Part shown: in pieces, positions 1 through 10,794 of the stretch
How positions within the stretch are numbered: position 1 is the stretch's first letter
Layout: every line of letters begins with the position of its first letter
DNA from: Loxodes magnus
Taxonomy: Eukaryota; Ciliophora; Karyorelictea; Loxodida; Loxodidae
Direction of reading: 5' to 3'
Assembly: GCA_946699065.1 (NCBI GenBank)
Contig: CAMPDV010000380.1
Span: 186,001-250,000 of the forward strand
Length of the DNA: 64,000 bases
Translations under genes and position numbers: made by a program
The notes under the pieces: model-generated
Database searches by the model: none
Seen by the model: only the letters and a program-made list of their open reading frames with translations
What the model was told of the DNA's origin: nothing

Positions 1-1610
1 TTTAAAATATTTTTTAATTAAGCAAAATTTATAAAATTTGATATTGCATTAAATTTTAAAATAAAAGCAAACGTTTAAATTAATATTATTAATTTTAAAC
101 TTTTTTTATTTTCATTCAAAGTTCTACAAATAATTAATTATTTTAGTTTTAAATTTAAATAAAAATATAAACTTTATTTATTTACTTTTGATATAATAAA
201 ATAATTCATAAATTTAGCTATATTTACTATTTTTTTTATTCCATAGAATTATTTTATTTTTTTCTATTATTAGTCTATAAAATTAAGCTATTAATATCTT
301 TCTTTTATTTTTGCCAAGATTTTCTAGACCATATTTATTAGAAAGTTTAGATATCAGTAATAAATAGTATCAAACAGATATTTCAGCACCAAAAACTTAA
401 AGTATTTGAATTATTTCTTTCACAATTTGTTTATTTTAATTTTATTTAATCCATTAAAATAAATAATGCTATTTTATGAAAAACAAATAAACTTAAAAGT
501 ATTTTGAATTAAATTTCTTTAGCAATTTTAAAATTTAAAATTAATCAGATTTATATCAAATTTATTAAGAAATTATTTAAGATTAATAAAAGTTTTATTC
601 AAGATATAAAGTAAAACTTTTTTGAGCTTTTATTTAACAGAAATATTTCATATAATCTTTTAGAAAATATTAAAAAAATAAACAAAAGACAAGAAGAAAT
701 ATGTAGATAAAGCATAATTAAATCTATCTCAGAAAATCATTTTCTAAAATAACGTGCTAAGATGGTGATTTGAAATATAATTAAAAAAATTATATTTTCA
801 AATGATTAAAATAAAGAATTTTAAAAATTATGATAATTTAAATAATAGCAAATTTATAAAATAAATATGATTAAAATATTTTTAGAGACTCTGTAATAGA
901 TAATTGAAATTTCTTCAATGTTATTAGAAAGATAGTAAATTAATGAAGTTACAAGAAAATACTAAAAAATAAGAAAAATAAATTAAAAAATTATTGATTG
1001 AAAGAAACTTTTAAGATTTTAATCCTTTTAAATCATGCTTTATAATAATTTATTTACAAAAATTTATGGGAAACTTATGATTAGGTTTGCATAAAAAGAT
1101 AACTGAAAAAGAATAAGAGATAATTCAGAAAAAATATAAAATCTATATCTAAGTTATATTATTAAACAAACAAATTCAAGATATTTTAATAGAAAATTGG
1201 CAATCTCAGTAAAGAAGCTTACCCAATTTATTTTTCAGATAAAATGACAAGTGATTTCTGTGTTATAGTTAAATATTTTAAATAAATTAAAATTTTTTTT
1301 TAGGAAATACTGCAAAAAATATTTTTTTATTTTATCATTTAAATATTTTAGAATATTGTTATTATTATACAAACTAAGATTTAACGCTTTGCTAAATTTT
1401 AGCACTTTTTGTTAATTAATTATTTAGAAAGTTAGTTATCATTTATATAATTTTTTATGTTATAAATGCTTACTTTTTTTCCATACTCTTATAGTATAAT
1501 ATTTTAATAATTACTAATAATTATTAGAAGACTCTGAGGTAAATTTTACTTTAAGATGAATAAATTAAACACTTTTTAGTAAAATTTATGAAAAAACAAA
1601 AATATTTAAA
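1..1610. repeat. Long repeat R1, copy 1 (cut by window start)
   Basis: This stretch is nearly identical to 23904-25513. By eye I count roughly fifteen substitutions over 1.6 kb, about 99% identity, with at most one net indel. The copy runs from the first base of the window, so its left end is outside. Similarity stops sharply after the 'aatatttaaa' ending at 1610, where copy 2 continues into repeat R2 instead. No coding motif, terminal inverted repeat or RNA gene is visible. It could be part of a larger mobile element or a recent segmental duplication. Confidence 0.93.
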
Positions 1611-2246
1611 GCTATGATGGAGATATGGAGATTTCACTTTGTTGCTGTATATAACTTTTTTCTTTAGAATGTTTTATAGGAAAATTATAAATTATGTATT
1701 ATTTTTTAATTAAGCAGTGCTTCTAATGACGCTTTTCTCAAAAAAATTAATTGCTACGATGATAAAATAATAATCCTCAATAATTTATATAAACGACTAA
1801 TTATTAGTTTTGAAGCATTTAAGCAAAAAGATTTAATCTATATAAAAATTAATTAAGACAATCAAAATAAATTTAATTTGTTAATCATAAGCATATCATT
1901 ACAAACTAATAAATCATTTATTTATAACCCTATATCACATATTGCATTTCAACTCCAAATATGACATATATAGATAAGTTGTATGTCTTTCAATATAATA
2001 AAATTATTTCTATAGTTTGAGAATTCGTTGAGGGATATATTATATTCCATAGAATTAATTTTGAATAAAAGAAATAATGCAAGAAAATATCCTTTAAATA
2101 GTTTGTAAAAATTAGTTTCCTAATTATTAAATTTATAAGATATTTTAATACTTCAACTTCATTATAAAATATTAAAATAAATAATTACCATAATTACAAG
2201 AAATCAAGAAATCAATAAAATTTGTTATTGCTATATTATAGCAAAT
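1611..2246. other. AT-rich stretch, nothing recognised
   Basis: Unique AT-rich sequence that starts exactly where R1 copy 1 ends. I see no domain motif, RNA gene or tandem array in it. Confidence 0.5.
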
Positions 2247-2890
2247 GGCACCTAAAAATAACAGACCTCTCCAAAAAAACCCGATAACTCGTTACAGGAA
2301 GTTACAGCAATTTTCTTTTTTCTTTAGATGAAGAATCACAATTTCACAAAGGATATTAAAGCTCTATCAGTGAATTTACGATCTAATCAACACTATGAAA
2401 TTTTTTAAATCTGAAAACTCAATATTACGATAGGAATTATCTCTAAATCTGTCTCTGTAGCAAATTTAAGGAAGAATTTTATAAAAAGAATAGATCGTAA
2501 AAGAATTAAAAATTCCAGAAACTCTAAGCCAGAAAAATCCTAATAACTCAACGACCCAATGGATATAAAGAAATAACCTCCAACATAAGAGATTCCCCAT
2601 CAGAAAATAATGATATGCTGGTATTGTAAGAGTCAGAGAATAAAGTACGGAGTTGTTACCAATTTTAGTATAAATAAAAGAGAGCAATAGAAAAATAATG
2701 GAAATATATATTTAAAAAATACTGATCAAACGTAGGCTTACTTTATAGAAAAAAATACTTAAACTTAGCAAATAAGCTCCCTATTTCTAATAAACAGTTA
2801 ATGAATTCAATAGAAAATAATTGTGAATTGACTTATTGGAAAAAATCATGAAAATTAATCTCAAATTATGACATAAAGATCCAAGCAAGT
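2247..2890 (+). CDS. Coding-like stretch, unrecognised
   Basis: From ATG at 2247 the + strand is less AT-rich than its flanks and reads as a Gln/Lys/Asn-rich polypeptide when TAA/TAG are Gln and TGA is Trp. The first residues are MAPKNNRPLQKNPITRYRKL. Two of the three forward frames look protein-like, so frame and extent are uncertain and a frameshift may be present. No known domain is visible. The neighbouring gene (4095-6677) is on the other strand. This may be a decayed gene fragment rather than a working gene. Confidence 0.22.
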
Positions 2891-4094
2891 TAAGGTGAAA
2901 TTTTTTATATAAAATTAAACTTTTTGATTTGTGACAAACCAAATAAATGAAACCCATCATTAATCTATTATGCTATATTATAATTTTTATCTTCATATAC
3001 TTAGAACCAATTATATCCTTTAGTATTATTGATTTACTTATGGATTAACTATCATAGCCTTTATTATAACTTTAAGAAACTTAATAAATTAGTTCTAATC
3101 AAAAAAATAATATTTTCTTAATTTAATTGAGGTTTATTTATATACATTTTTAAAGCTTATTTAATATTCAATAACTTCTCAACTTTGCTTCATAGTCGTA
3201 AAGATCAATCCTCATTGTTTATGAACATTTGCTAGAATGAATTTTTACTGCTTAGACATAATATTAAATTGTAATATTAAATATATCAATAAATGGAGAG
3301 CAATTTCAAGTTTTTTATACATTTTTAGTTATAACTTCCCTCCATTTGACAATGGTTTATTTCTTATCTAATCTTTTTTTAGATCCTATTGTTATAAAAA
3401 GTCTTACTAATTCTCTTCAATTTCTTTATTCTTCTTGTCAAGTCATTAGTAGCAAAAGCAGTTTTTATTATATGCTAGGAAGATTTGCAGTATCAGCATT
3501 TATTTTTTTCTATTTCTGTTTTTATTTTGGAAATAAATTCTATAATTTTTACAATATTCTTGTTATCTTAGTTATCTATATTTCTATCTAATAATTTAAA
3601 TAAGTATCAATATCAATTTTAATTTCTTCAATGGTCGTTGAAATTCCTCTATTCATTTATTCTAGAATTAACGTCAATGTTATTCTTCTGTTAAGATTTT
3701 ATTTTGGATAAATTGCTTCCATAAAAATGTCGTTTCTAAGAAAAGTTGTTCAAGATGCATCATCAGTTCTCTTAATTTATTTGAAAGAATGAAATTACCT
3801 CATCCTTTTTGCTAAGAGTTTTCTTCATTTTGTCAAATTACTTAGCACAGGATGATTTTCCTATTCGATTGTTGAGATGATAACCTAGTTACCTTGTAGT
3901 TTTTACCTTGATTCCATGATAAGTTTTTATTGATTTTTGCTTTTTCTCTTCTAGTCAAACTTATCTCCTTCCTTTCTTTGCTACTTTTTTATGTTCTGTT
4001 AATTTCCATTTTCATGGGTATTTAGAATTAATGTTTACAATTTCATAATGCAGTATAACTTATATAAGTTCATTAATTTAATAAAAACATCACA
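2891..4094. other. No clear gene; weak minus-strand coding-like sequence at 3650-4020
   Basis: Mostly AT-rich. On the minus strand between about 4020 and 3650 there are Lys/Arg-rich, Ser-rich stretches (for example LTRREKAKINKNLSWNQG) spread over two frames. No domain is recognisable. The + strand T-rich run at 3346-3591 is hydrophobic in translation but is probably only the complement of A-rich DNA. Confidence 0.3.
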
Positions 4095-6677
4095 TCACGT
4101 AATTCTATTCCTGTCCTACTCACTCATCTATATGTTGTTTGCTTCACAATTACTCAATCTCATTCCATAATCTAAATATACCCTATTCCAATCCAACTAC
4201 TTTATTATTAAATTAATTAAATTGACACCTACCTATCCTACAGATTCATCAACACTTAACAACCTCTATACATTCCATCTTCTCAAGTAGCCACATACAT
4301 CTCCAGATTAGATCCATCTTGAATCCTTTGATAATGCCAACGAAATTATTGCATATTCGTGGCCACTCAAAGTTATTACACACTAACCAGCTGAAAAAGA
4401 CCATATCTTTATTGTTAAGTCAGTAGAGGCTGATATGATATATCTAGAGTCCAAGGAGATTATTACCGATAAAATACGATTAGTATGTCCCTCTAAAGTT
4501 CTCAGGAGAGTACCATCAGGGAAATTCCAAATCTTTATGGTTGAGTCATTTGATGCTGATACTATATAACTAGAGTCAGAGGAGATTACTACCGAAGTAA
4601 CAGAAGAAGTATGTCCCTTTAAAGTTTTAACACATAAACTAGATAAAAAATCCCAAAATGAACTTTATAACTTTCATATCTTAATAGTTTTGTCATCAGA
4701 TGCTGATATGATATATCTAGAGTCATAGGAGATTACTACCGATCAAATAGTAGAAGTATGTCCCTCTAAAGTTCTCAGGAGAGTACCATCACAGAAATTC
4801 CATATCTTTATGTTTTGGTCAGATGATGCTGATATTATATATCTAGAGTCATAGGAGATTACTACCGAAGTAACAGAAGAAGTATGTCCCTTTAATGTTC
4901 TCAGGAGAGTACCATCACAGAAATTACAGATCTTTATTGTTTTGTCACGAGATGCTGATACTATATAACTAGAGACAAAGGAGATTACTACCGAGAGAAC
5001 ATAAGAAGTATGTCCGGATAAAGCATTTATTAAGGCAGATGTTTAATAATCTCAGATCTTAATTGTATTATCATCTGAACCAGTGATAATATATTGATTG
5101 TCAGGAGAGATAGCTATTGAGCTGATGCAGTCGGAATGACCTTTAAGTTCATGAGGATACTCAGTTTTTATATCGGAAAGATTAGCATTACTCAATACAC
5201 AACCGATAAACTTAGTATTCCTTAAATTACATTGATGAAAACTTGAATTAGAGAAATCACATTCAGTAAATATCATGTCCGATAGATCTGCTTGCACTAA
5301 TCTCATGTTGGAGAAATTTTATTATGATGCAAACTTAACATTCAGGTAGTTAAGTATCGTTATCACATTCGATGATAACTACGATACTTCGCATGATGTT
5401 CTAGATAACTCTAACATCTAATTTAATTTATTAGCCAGTTATGTATTAGATACCCTAGATAACTATAGTAAGACCGATGTTTAAAAGGATAAGCTTTAGT
5501 GATTTAAAGGAGATTACTTCAAAAATTAAATATCGATACTTTGTTGTTGTATTAGTTGGTTTAAGATTTGATATAACTATTCGAACGTTAGAGTATTGAA
5601 ATTCACTAAGGCTTACATTATCAAGTTAGGTTATTCTTACAATTATTGAACTTAAAAGTTCTATTACTCTAACTAAAGTTCAAGGATATATTGAAGTAAC
5701 TGTTAATCATTATTTTATAAAGTACTTGAAACTTCTTGGTATATTTTAAACTGAGATTAGTCTTTTTATTTGACTTATTCTTCACTTTATTATTTGTCTT
5801 AATTTTATTATCTTGGGGAGGCTTAGTCTTAATATAAGTATTATAATTATTGATTTTCCTATATTTCATATTATTGAAGATCCTAAACTTGTTTTTGCTG
5901 AAACTACTATTATTATTATTGGCCTTGACATAAACCACTTATTACATCTTATTAACTGAAATAAGATTCTATTAACTAATTAGCTTTTTACTGAGTTAAT
6001 ATCTAACCCTATGAATGATCTCTTAGGAAATTGAAGGCATTTAAGAGATAATACTGAATATTATATCGCAAACCTTAATCATTCAAATTTAAATTATATT
6101 CTTCCTTTATCACATTGATTTCTCTTAGTATATCCGTAAATTACTACTATTATTCTTATAGATAATAATGATTTGCCTACTGGTGGATATGCTAGCGCTA
6201 TTACTATTATTAAATGTTGAGTTCCGATAATCGATTCAGTAAACTCTTAATCTTATTCGCTCTTTAAGAATATTATTCTATCAAGATCTTGAATATTCAT
6301 TTAATTACCTACTAGCAGATATTATTCCACTACTAACTTACACCATAAATAACATTTCTTATAAACTATAGTTCCTCTTATTTCTAATTCTATTAGTCCT
6401 ATAACCAATTGATTTATTGATTTGACCATACTTAATCCAATGCAAGATGTTGTTGAGGCAACAAAGGTTATATTAGTTATTGTATCATAAAGTTTTGTAG
6501 ATCCTAAGGCCTGATATTAAAAGTTTGTTGGTGATTTCTACAATAAACCATTCCCGTAAGCTGATATATGGCACTTAGACAGTTGAAACATGAAACGCAG
6601 TTGCAAGAAAGTTGCTTGGCTTAAAACTAACCTTAATCGAAAGCATTTCTACAGTTAGGACACTGTTACATATCCAT
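4095..6677 (-). CDS. RING-like zinc finger / Gln-rich / pentapeptide-like / WD40 propeller protein
   Basis: One frame runs from ATG at 6677 to TGA at 4095-4097, about 860 residues, with TAA/TAG read as Gln and TGA as Trp. Residues 6-49 carry eight spaced ligands (C6, C9, C25, C27, C30, C33, C46, H49), a RING-like zinc-binding pattern. Residues about 60-440 are Gln-rich and helical. Residues about 445-500 hold pentapeptide-like A-D/N-L-S-x units (QADLSDMIF, NANLSD). From about residue 505 to 800 there are seven WD40 units with GH...SVVIS...DxTIKIW, one full propeller. In-frame TGA occurs at two WD40 Trp positions (5052-5054 and 4674-4676) and at 6297-6299. An ubiquitin-ligase or scaffold role is inference from the domains. 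The TGA at 6297 could instead lie in a 54-nt GTAAGT...CAAG intron, which would also keep the frame. The unit after 4676 has a short insertion before its FWDF. No homologue can be named. Confidence 0.85.
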
Positions 6678-6911
6678 TTATAAAAAATAAAATTAGTTTT
6701 AGTATTTAGAAACTAATTACAATGAAATAATAATTAAAATATTTAAAATTTAATTATTAAATTTAATTTATTAATAAAATACAAACTAATAAAGATTAAT
6801 TTCTCTTAAAAAATGAGGAAAAAGAGATGGTTTATACCCAAAATAAAGGGGACCAAATCACAAAAGATGGGCTCTCCTATCAAAAATCTGAAAAGATAAA
6901 ATAACTTTAGG

Positions 6912-7337
6912 TAAGAGATACTGAATCTCCAATCATCGAGACGAAGCCCGATGTCGTTATTTATTGTATCTACCTCAGGATTGGGTAATTTACGCGCCTG
7001 CTGCCTTCCTTAGATGTGGTCTCTCAGGCTCCGGAATTGAACCCTAATTCTTCGTTACCTATCACTGCCATACTAATCCAATACCATCGAAAACTGATAG
7101 GGCAGAAACTTGAATGACCTGCCATGCTTCATGGTCCTTATGTATTATAATTCTCACACAAACTAAATATCTAATAAACATTTTGCATGTATTCTAGAAT
7201 TACTACGATTATCTAACACACCATCAAATAAACTATCACTGTTTAATGAGCCTTCGCAGTTCCACGAGTAAATGCTTAAACATGCATGGCTTAGTCTTTG
7301 AGACAAACAAATGACTACTGGCAGGATCAACCAGATT
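6912..7337 (-). rRNA. 18S rRNA, 5' fragment (pseudogene)
   Basis: The minus strand starts at about 7337 with the eukaryotic 18S 5' end (CTGGTTGATCCTGCCAG) and continues through recognisable helices: AAGCCATGCATG, AGTTTCTGCCCTATCAG, GGAAGGCAGCAGGCGCG and AAATTACCCAATCCTGA. Similarity is lost at about 6912, some 430 nt into the gene and before the 530 loop. Normally invariant bases are missing: the stretch between CCGGAG and AGCCTGAGA is shortened, the GGCTA before CCACATC is lost, and several bases after CCAATCCTGA are absent. These deletions argue for a non-functional copy. It lies downstream of the 28S piece, separated by spacer, as the start of a next tandem unit would. Confidence 0.93.
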
Positions 7338-8084
7338 TATACTTTTCTATTTCCATTCACTTTTTCTATATACTCCTTTCCACCCCTTCATTTATGTTTC
7401 ATAACACTACCCTTCTAATATCCATACTACAGCCCACCTTTTACCCCTACTTGTCTTAAAAAATATACGCTAAGTCACCACTATAGCATCAAGATCTTTT
7501 TACCTTCTTAGCCATCCTTCATTTCTTATATATGCATTTCTCAATTTTAGATTCACGCCTTTGTCACACATAACTCATTCATTAAGCACATCATTTTAAG
7601 CTTACAAGTTTCTTTTCTAATTTTTATCTACTTATATTGAATCATCTTTTCTCAAACGGAAGCACTTAAAGTACTTAATACTTAAGTATTATCTTCTTCG
7701 TTCCATTCTTCATCTATCAAAACTTTTTCTTTTGCTTTCTCTTTTTTCAAATTTTCATAAATTTGAAATTTTCACTTCCTTTAGAGTCCAAGAAATCTTC
7801 TTATTTATGCTTTTTACTTTTCTTTTCATTTTTTTATCTCTATCCTTCTACTATTGATTAGCACTTAAAAATTCATCTCTTCTTCATCATCATTAGATAG
7901 TCAAGCATCAATACCTTTTCAAGTTGGGTCTTTAGCAGCTTTATTCAAATTTTCAAAAATTTGAAATTTTGTACTTAATAATAAAAGTAAGTTAAAGTAA
8001 GTAAAACCCCAGAAGAGATAGTAATGAGAATCTCGATGTAAAACCCTAGATAGATGATACAAAGATAAGTAACTAAAGGAAAGA
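7338..8084. other. Ribosomal intergenic spacer-like sequence
   Basis: It lies between truncated 28S and the start of the next 18S on the minus strand, where the intergenic spacer and external transcribed spacer of a tandem rDNA array would be. It is more C+T-rich on the + strand than the surrounding DNA. It includes two similar AT palindromes built on 'aaattt' (about 7745-7775 and 7940-7970). A promoter is expected here by position but cannot be recognised. Confidence 0.55.
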
Positions 8085-8200
8085 CTAGGTACTACTCGGT
8101 ACAACAAGGTACTACTAGGTAAGATTAGGTACTATTAGATACAACTTCTTTTTAACTAGGTACTAATAGGTACATGTACTCGGTACAACTAGGTACGACT
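8085..8200. repeat. Short degenerate repeats (GGTAC units) next to the 28S break
   Basis: About ten imperfect copies of a 10-14 bp unit around 'actaggtacaact' follow each other, directly abutting the point where 28S similarity stops. They probably belong to the intergenic spacer. This places spacer DNA where the last third of 28S should be. Confidence 0.8.
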
Positions 8201-10487
8201 GTGAGCGGTTTCTGTCCGTTCTGAGCTGGCCGTAGGACACCTGTGTTATCTTTTAACAGATGTACCGCCCCAGACAAACTCCCCACCTAACGGTTTCTCC
8301 CACCCAGTTACATTACTAAAAATTACTGCATGACAGGATAAGTAAAGTGACATTAGTAGTAGTATTTCAAGATCGCGGCTTCCCACTTATTCTACGCTTC
8401 CTATGCCACTCTACGCTCCAGACTAGAGTAAAACTCAACAGAGTCTTCTTTCCCTGCTGATTATGCCAAGTCCGTTCCCTTGGCAATGGCTTCACTAGGT
8501 AGTAGATAGGGACAGTAGGAATCTCGTTAATCCATTTATGCACGTCACTAATTAGATAACGAAGGCATTTGGTTACCTTAAGAGAGTCATAGTTACTCCT
8601 GCCATTTACTAGTGCTTCGTTGAATCTCATCACCTTGACTTTCAGAACACTGGGCAGAAATCACATTGTGCTAACATATCACCTTCACAATGCTTTGTTT
8701 TAATTAAACAGTTGGATTCCTCCTACCGCTCCAGTTCTGAGGTGGCCATTCGCCGCAGGGCCGACCACCTTCGGTCATGGCGACAAACTCCCACTTCCGT
8801 GAAAATTAAGTCAAACAATCCCTCCGGTGGAGACTTCTACCTGGCCCTCAGAGCCAATCTTTCTCCCGAAGTTACAGATCTAATTTGCCGACTTCCCTTA
8901 CCTACATTATTCTATTGACTAGAGGCTGTTAACCTTGGAGACCTGCTACGGTATAGGTACGAATACTCCTACATATTACAAACTGCAAGTTTCATGGATC
9001 GTAGTTGGTGCTCCAGACAACACATACAATTTACTACTCTTCCATAAATCACGCCTCCCTCGCCGTAATGGATCCAGGCGCACATGTATGTTAGACAAAA
9101 AAGACAACTCTCCCCCGACATATTGCAGCATATTGTGTCACCACTATGTAGTAAGTACCTATGGAATATTAACCATATTCCCTTTCCCTCATAAGGTTAG
9201 GATCGGGTGACTCATGATCCAGTGCGGCTCTCATGAAAACCTTCTCCACTTCAGTCTTCCAAGTTGGCATTGGAATACTTGCTACTACCACCGAGATCTG
9301 CACTAATACCTGCTCCATAACTCTTAACAGAATTACCTCCATGCAGATACTACGCCCTCCCACACCAGAGGCAGAGTATGGGCACCCGCCTTTCGAAACT
9401 TCCATTTTCAGGGCTAGTCCATTCTGTAGGTGAGTTATTACATACTGCTTAGCGGGTTCCGACTTCCATGGCCACCGTCCTACTGTCTTAATGGACTAAC
9501 GCCTTTACTTGCAGACGGGTTCTTTCGCCTTAACTCCGTTTCAGGTTGCCCTCATCGCCAGTTCTGCTTACCAGGATTGGCCCTCTAGGGACATTTATGT
9601 CATGTCACGTTCATTTATGAAACGTTACTGCACCCATTTAAAGTTTGATAATAGGAGGAAGGAGTGACTCCTCTCGAACCTCTATTTATTGGCTTTACCG
9701 GATAACACGAAAAGTCCCAGCTATCCTGAGGGAAACTTCGGAAGGAACCCGTATTAGATGGTTCGATGAGTCTTTCGCCCCTATACTCAGGTCCACAGAG
9801 CGATTTACAAGTCAGCACCTACACGAACCTCCAATCAGAGTTTCCCCTGGCTTCGTCCTGCTCAAGCATAACTTACCATCTTTCGGGTCCCAGCCATTTT
9901 TCTTACTCTACTTACGGGTCTCTACTGATGGTAGAGATCACTTTCATTTCGCCTACACATTTTCATGCACAGACTCACGATATAGCTAGACTCCTTGGTC
10001 CGTGTTTCAAGACGGGACGGTTCGTCCACTATATCCTTGCAATGCTTCTTTTCAAAGCTTTGCTCAGATTTATTGTAGACACAAAGCTTCCTCTCCAACT
10101 ATTTCAGGTCTTTTAACTCTCTTTCCAAAGTACTTTTCACTTTTCCCTCACGGTACTTGTGCACTATTGGGCTCTGGACGTATTTAGCCTTACAAGGAGT
10201 TTACCTCGCACTTTGGACAGCAATCCCAAGCTGTCCGACTCTTAGATAGTTTGGTTTTTAATCTAATTGAACCTCACGGGGTTATCACCCTCTATGATGT
10301 GTCATTCCTGACCAATTTGCTCAATCAAACCAACACCATTCCTCCCTAACTTAGATAATTCCGAAGATTTACAAGTGGGTTTTGACCGCTTCATTATCCG
10401 TTACTAAGGCCACCCTTGTTAGTTTCTTTTCCTCCGCTTACTGATATGTTTAAGTTCAGCGGGTTATCTTACTCCCCTCAAATCACA
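8201..10487 (-). rRNA. 28S rRNA, 5' two thirds (truncated pseudogene)
   Basis: On the minus strand the gene begins near 10487 with the canonical start region (CCCGCTGAACTTAAACATAT). It continues through GTACCGTGAGGGAAAAGTGAA, CGTCTTGAAACACGGACCAA, GACTCTCTTAAGGTAACC and GGGGCGGTACATCTGTTAAA, then stops at about 8201. By comparison with yeast 25S roughly the last third is missing, including the sarcin-ricin loop. Universally conserved peptidyl-transferase-region bases are changed: AAGGTAACC for AAGGTAGCC, GACTTGGCATAATCAGCAGG for the usual GGCTTGGCAGAATCAGCGG, and an extra T in GCCTTCGTTATC. Many changes are G-to-A or C-to-T, as expected of unselected decay. All standard-code ORFs here are artefacts of rRNA. 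Confidence 0.95.
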
Positions 10488-10553
10488 AATACATATACTC
10501 AGCTTTTTCACTTGGTAAAAGAATTCTTATTCACTTACATTTGTATTTTATAT
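10488..10553 (-). other. Internal transcribed spacer 2
   Basis: Short, AT-rich, non-conserved sequence between the 3' end of 5.8S and the 5' end of 28S. It is much shorter than typical ITS2. Exact ends are estimated from the flanking conserved sequences. Confidence 0.75.
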
Positions 10554-10702
10554 GATACTGAAAGGAACATACCTTGAGTTTCCCCAAGGTGCCTGTTGCG
10601 TTGGGAAACCTGATGACTCACGAAGTCCTGCAATTCGCATTGAATTTCGTGCTTCGCTGCGTCCTTCATCGACGCCAGAGCTTAGGCATCTATTGTTGGG
10701 GC
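10554..10702 (-). rRNA. 5.8S rRNA
   Basis: The minus strand carries the hallmark 5.8S core: CGATGAAGGACGCAGCGAAG, then ATGCGAATTGCAGGACTTCG and TGAGTCATCAGGTTTCCCAA. The copy is about 149 nt, normal for the molecule. The CATCAGGTTT segment departs from the usual CATCGAATCTTTGAACGCA. Together with the mutated neighbours this suggests it is not functional, but lineage divergence cannot be excluded. Ends are estimated. Confidence 0.92.
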
Positions 10703-10794
10703 TTTTGTTTTGTTTAGGTTTATATATTTGATAAAATGAAAAGCAGCATAAAGCTGTAAATAGATTTTGATTTTGTAATGTTTGATATTAATGT
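10703..10794 (-). other. Internal transcribed spacer 1
   Basis: About 90 nt of AT-rich sequence between the 18S 3' end (GGATCATTA) and the start of 5.8S. It keeps the normal order of a nuclear rDNA unit. Confidence 0.78.

Noticed and set aside
2466..2687. 73-residue hydrophobic ORF on -
   Set aside because: The opposite strand reads better as a Gln-rich protein; this is probably its shadow.
3346..3591. 81-residue hydrophobic ORF on +
   Set aside because: Low-complexity T-rich sequence with no motif; signal, if any, is on the other strand.
8367..10187. Cluster of standard-code ORFs of 60-116 residues on both strands
   Set aside because: They lie entirely inside 28S rRNA sequence, which is GC-richer and stop-poor; none is a gene.
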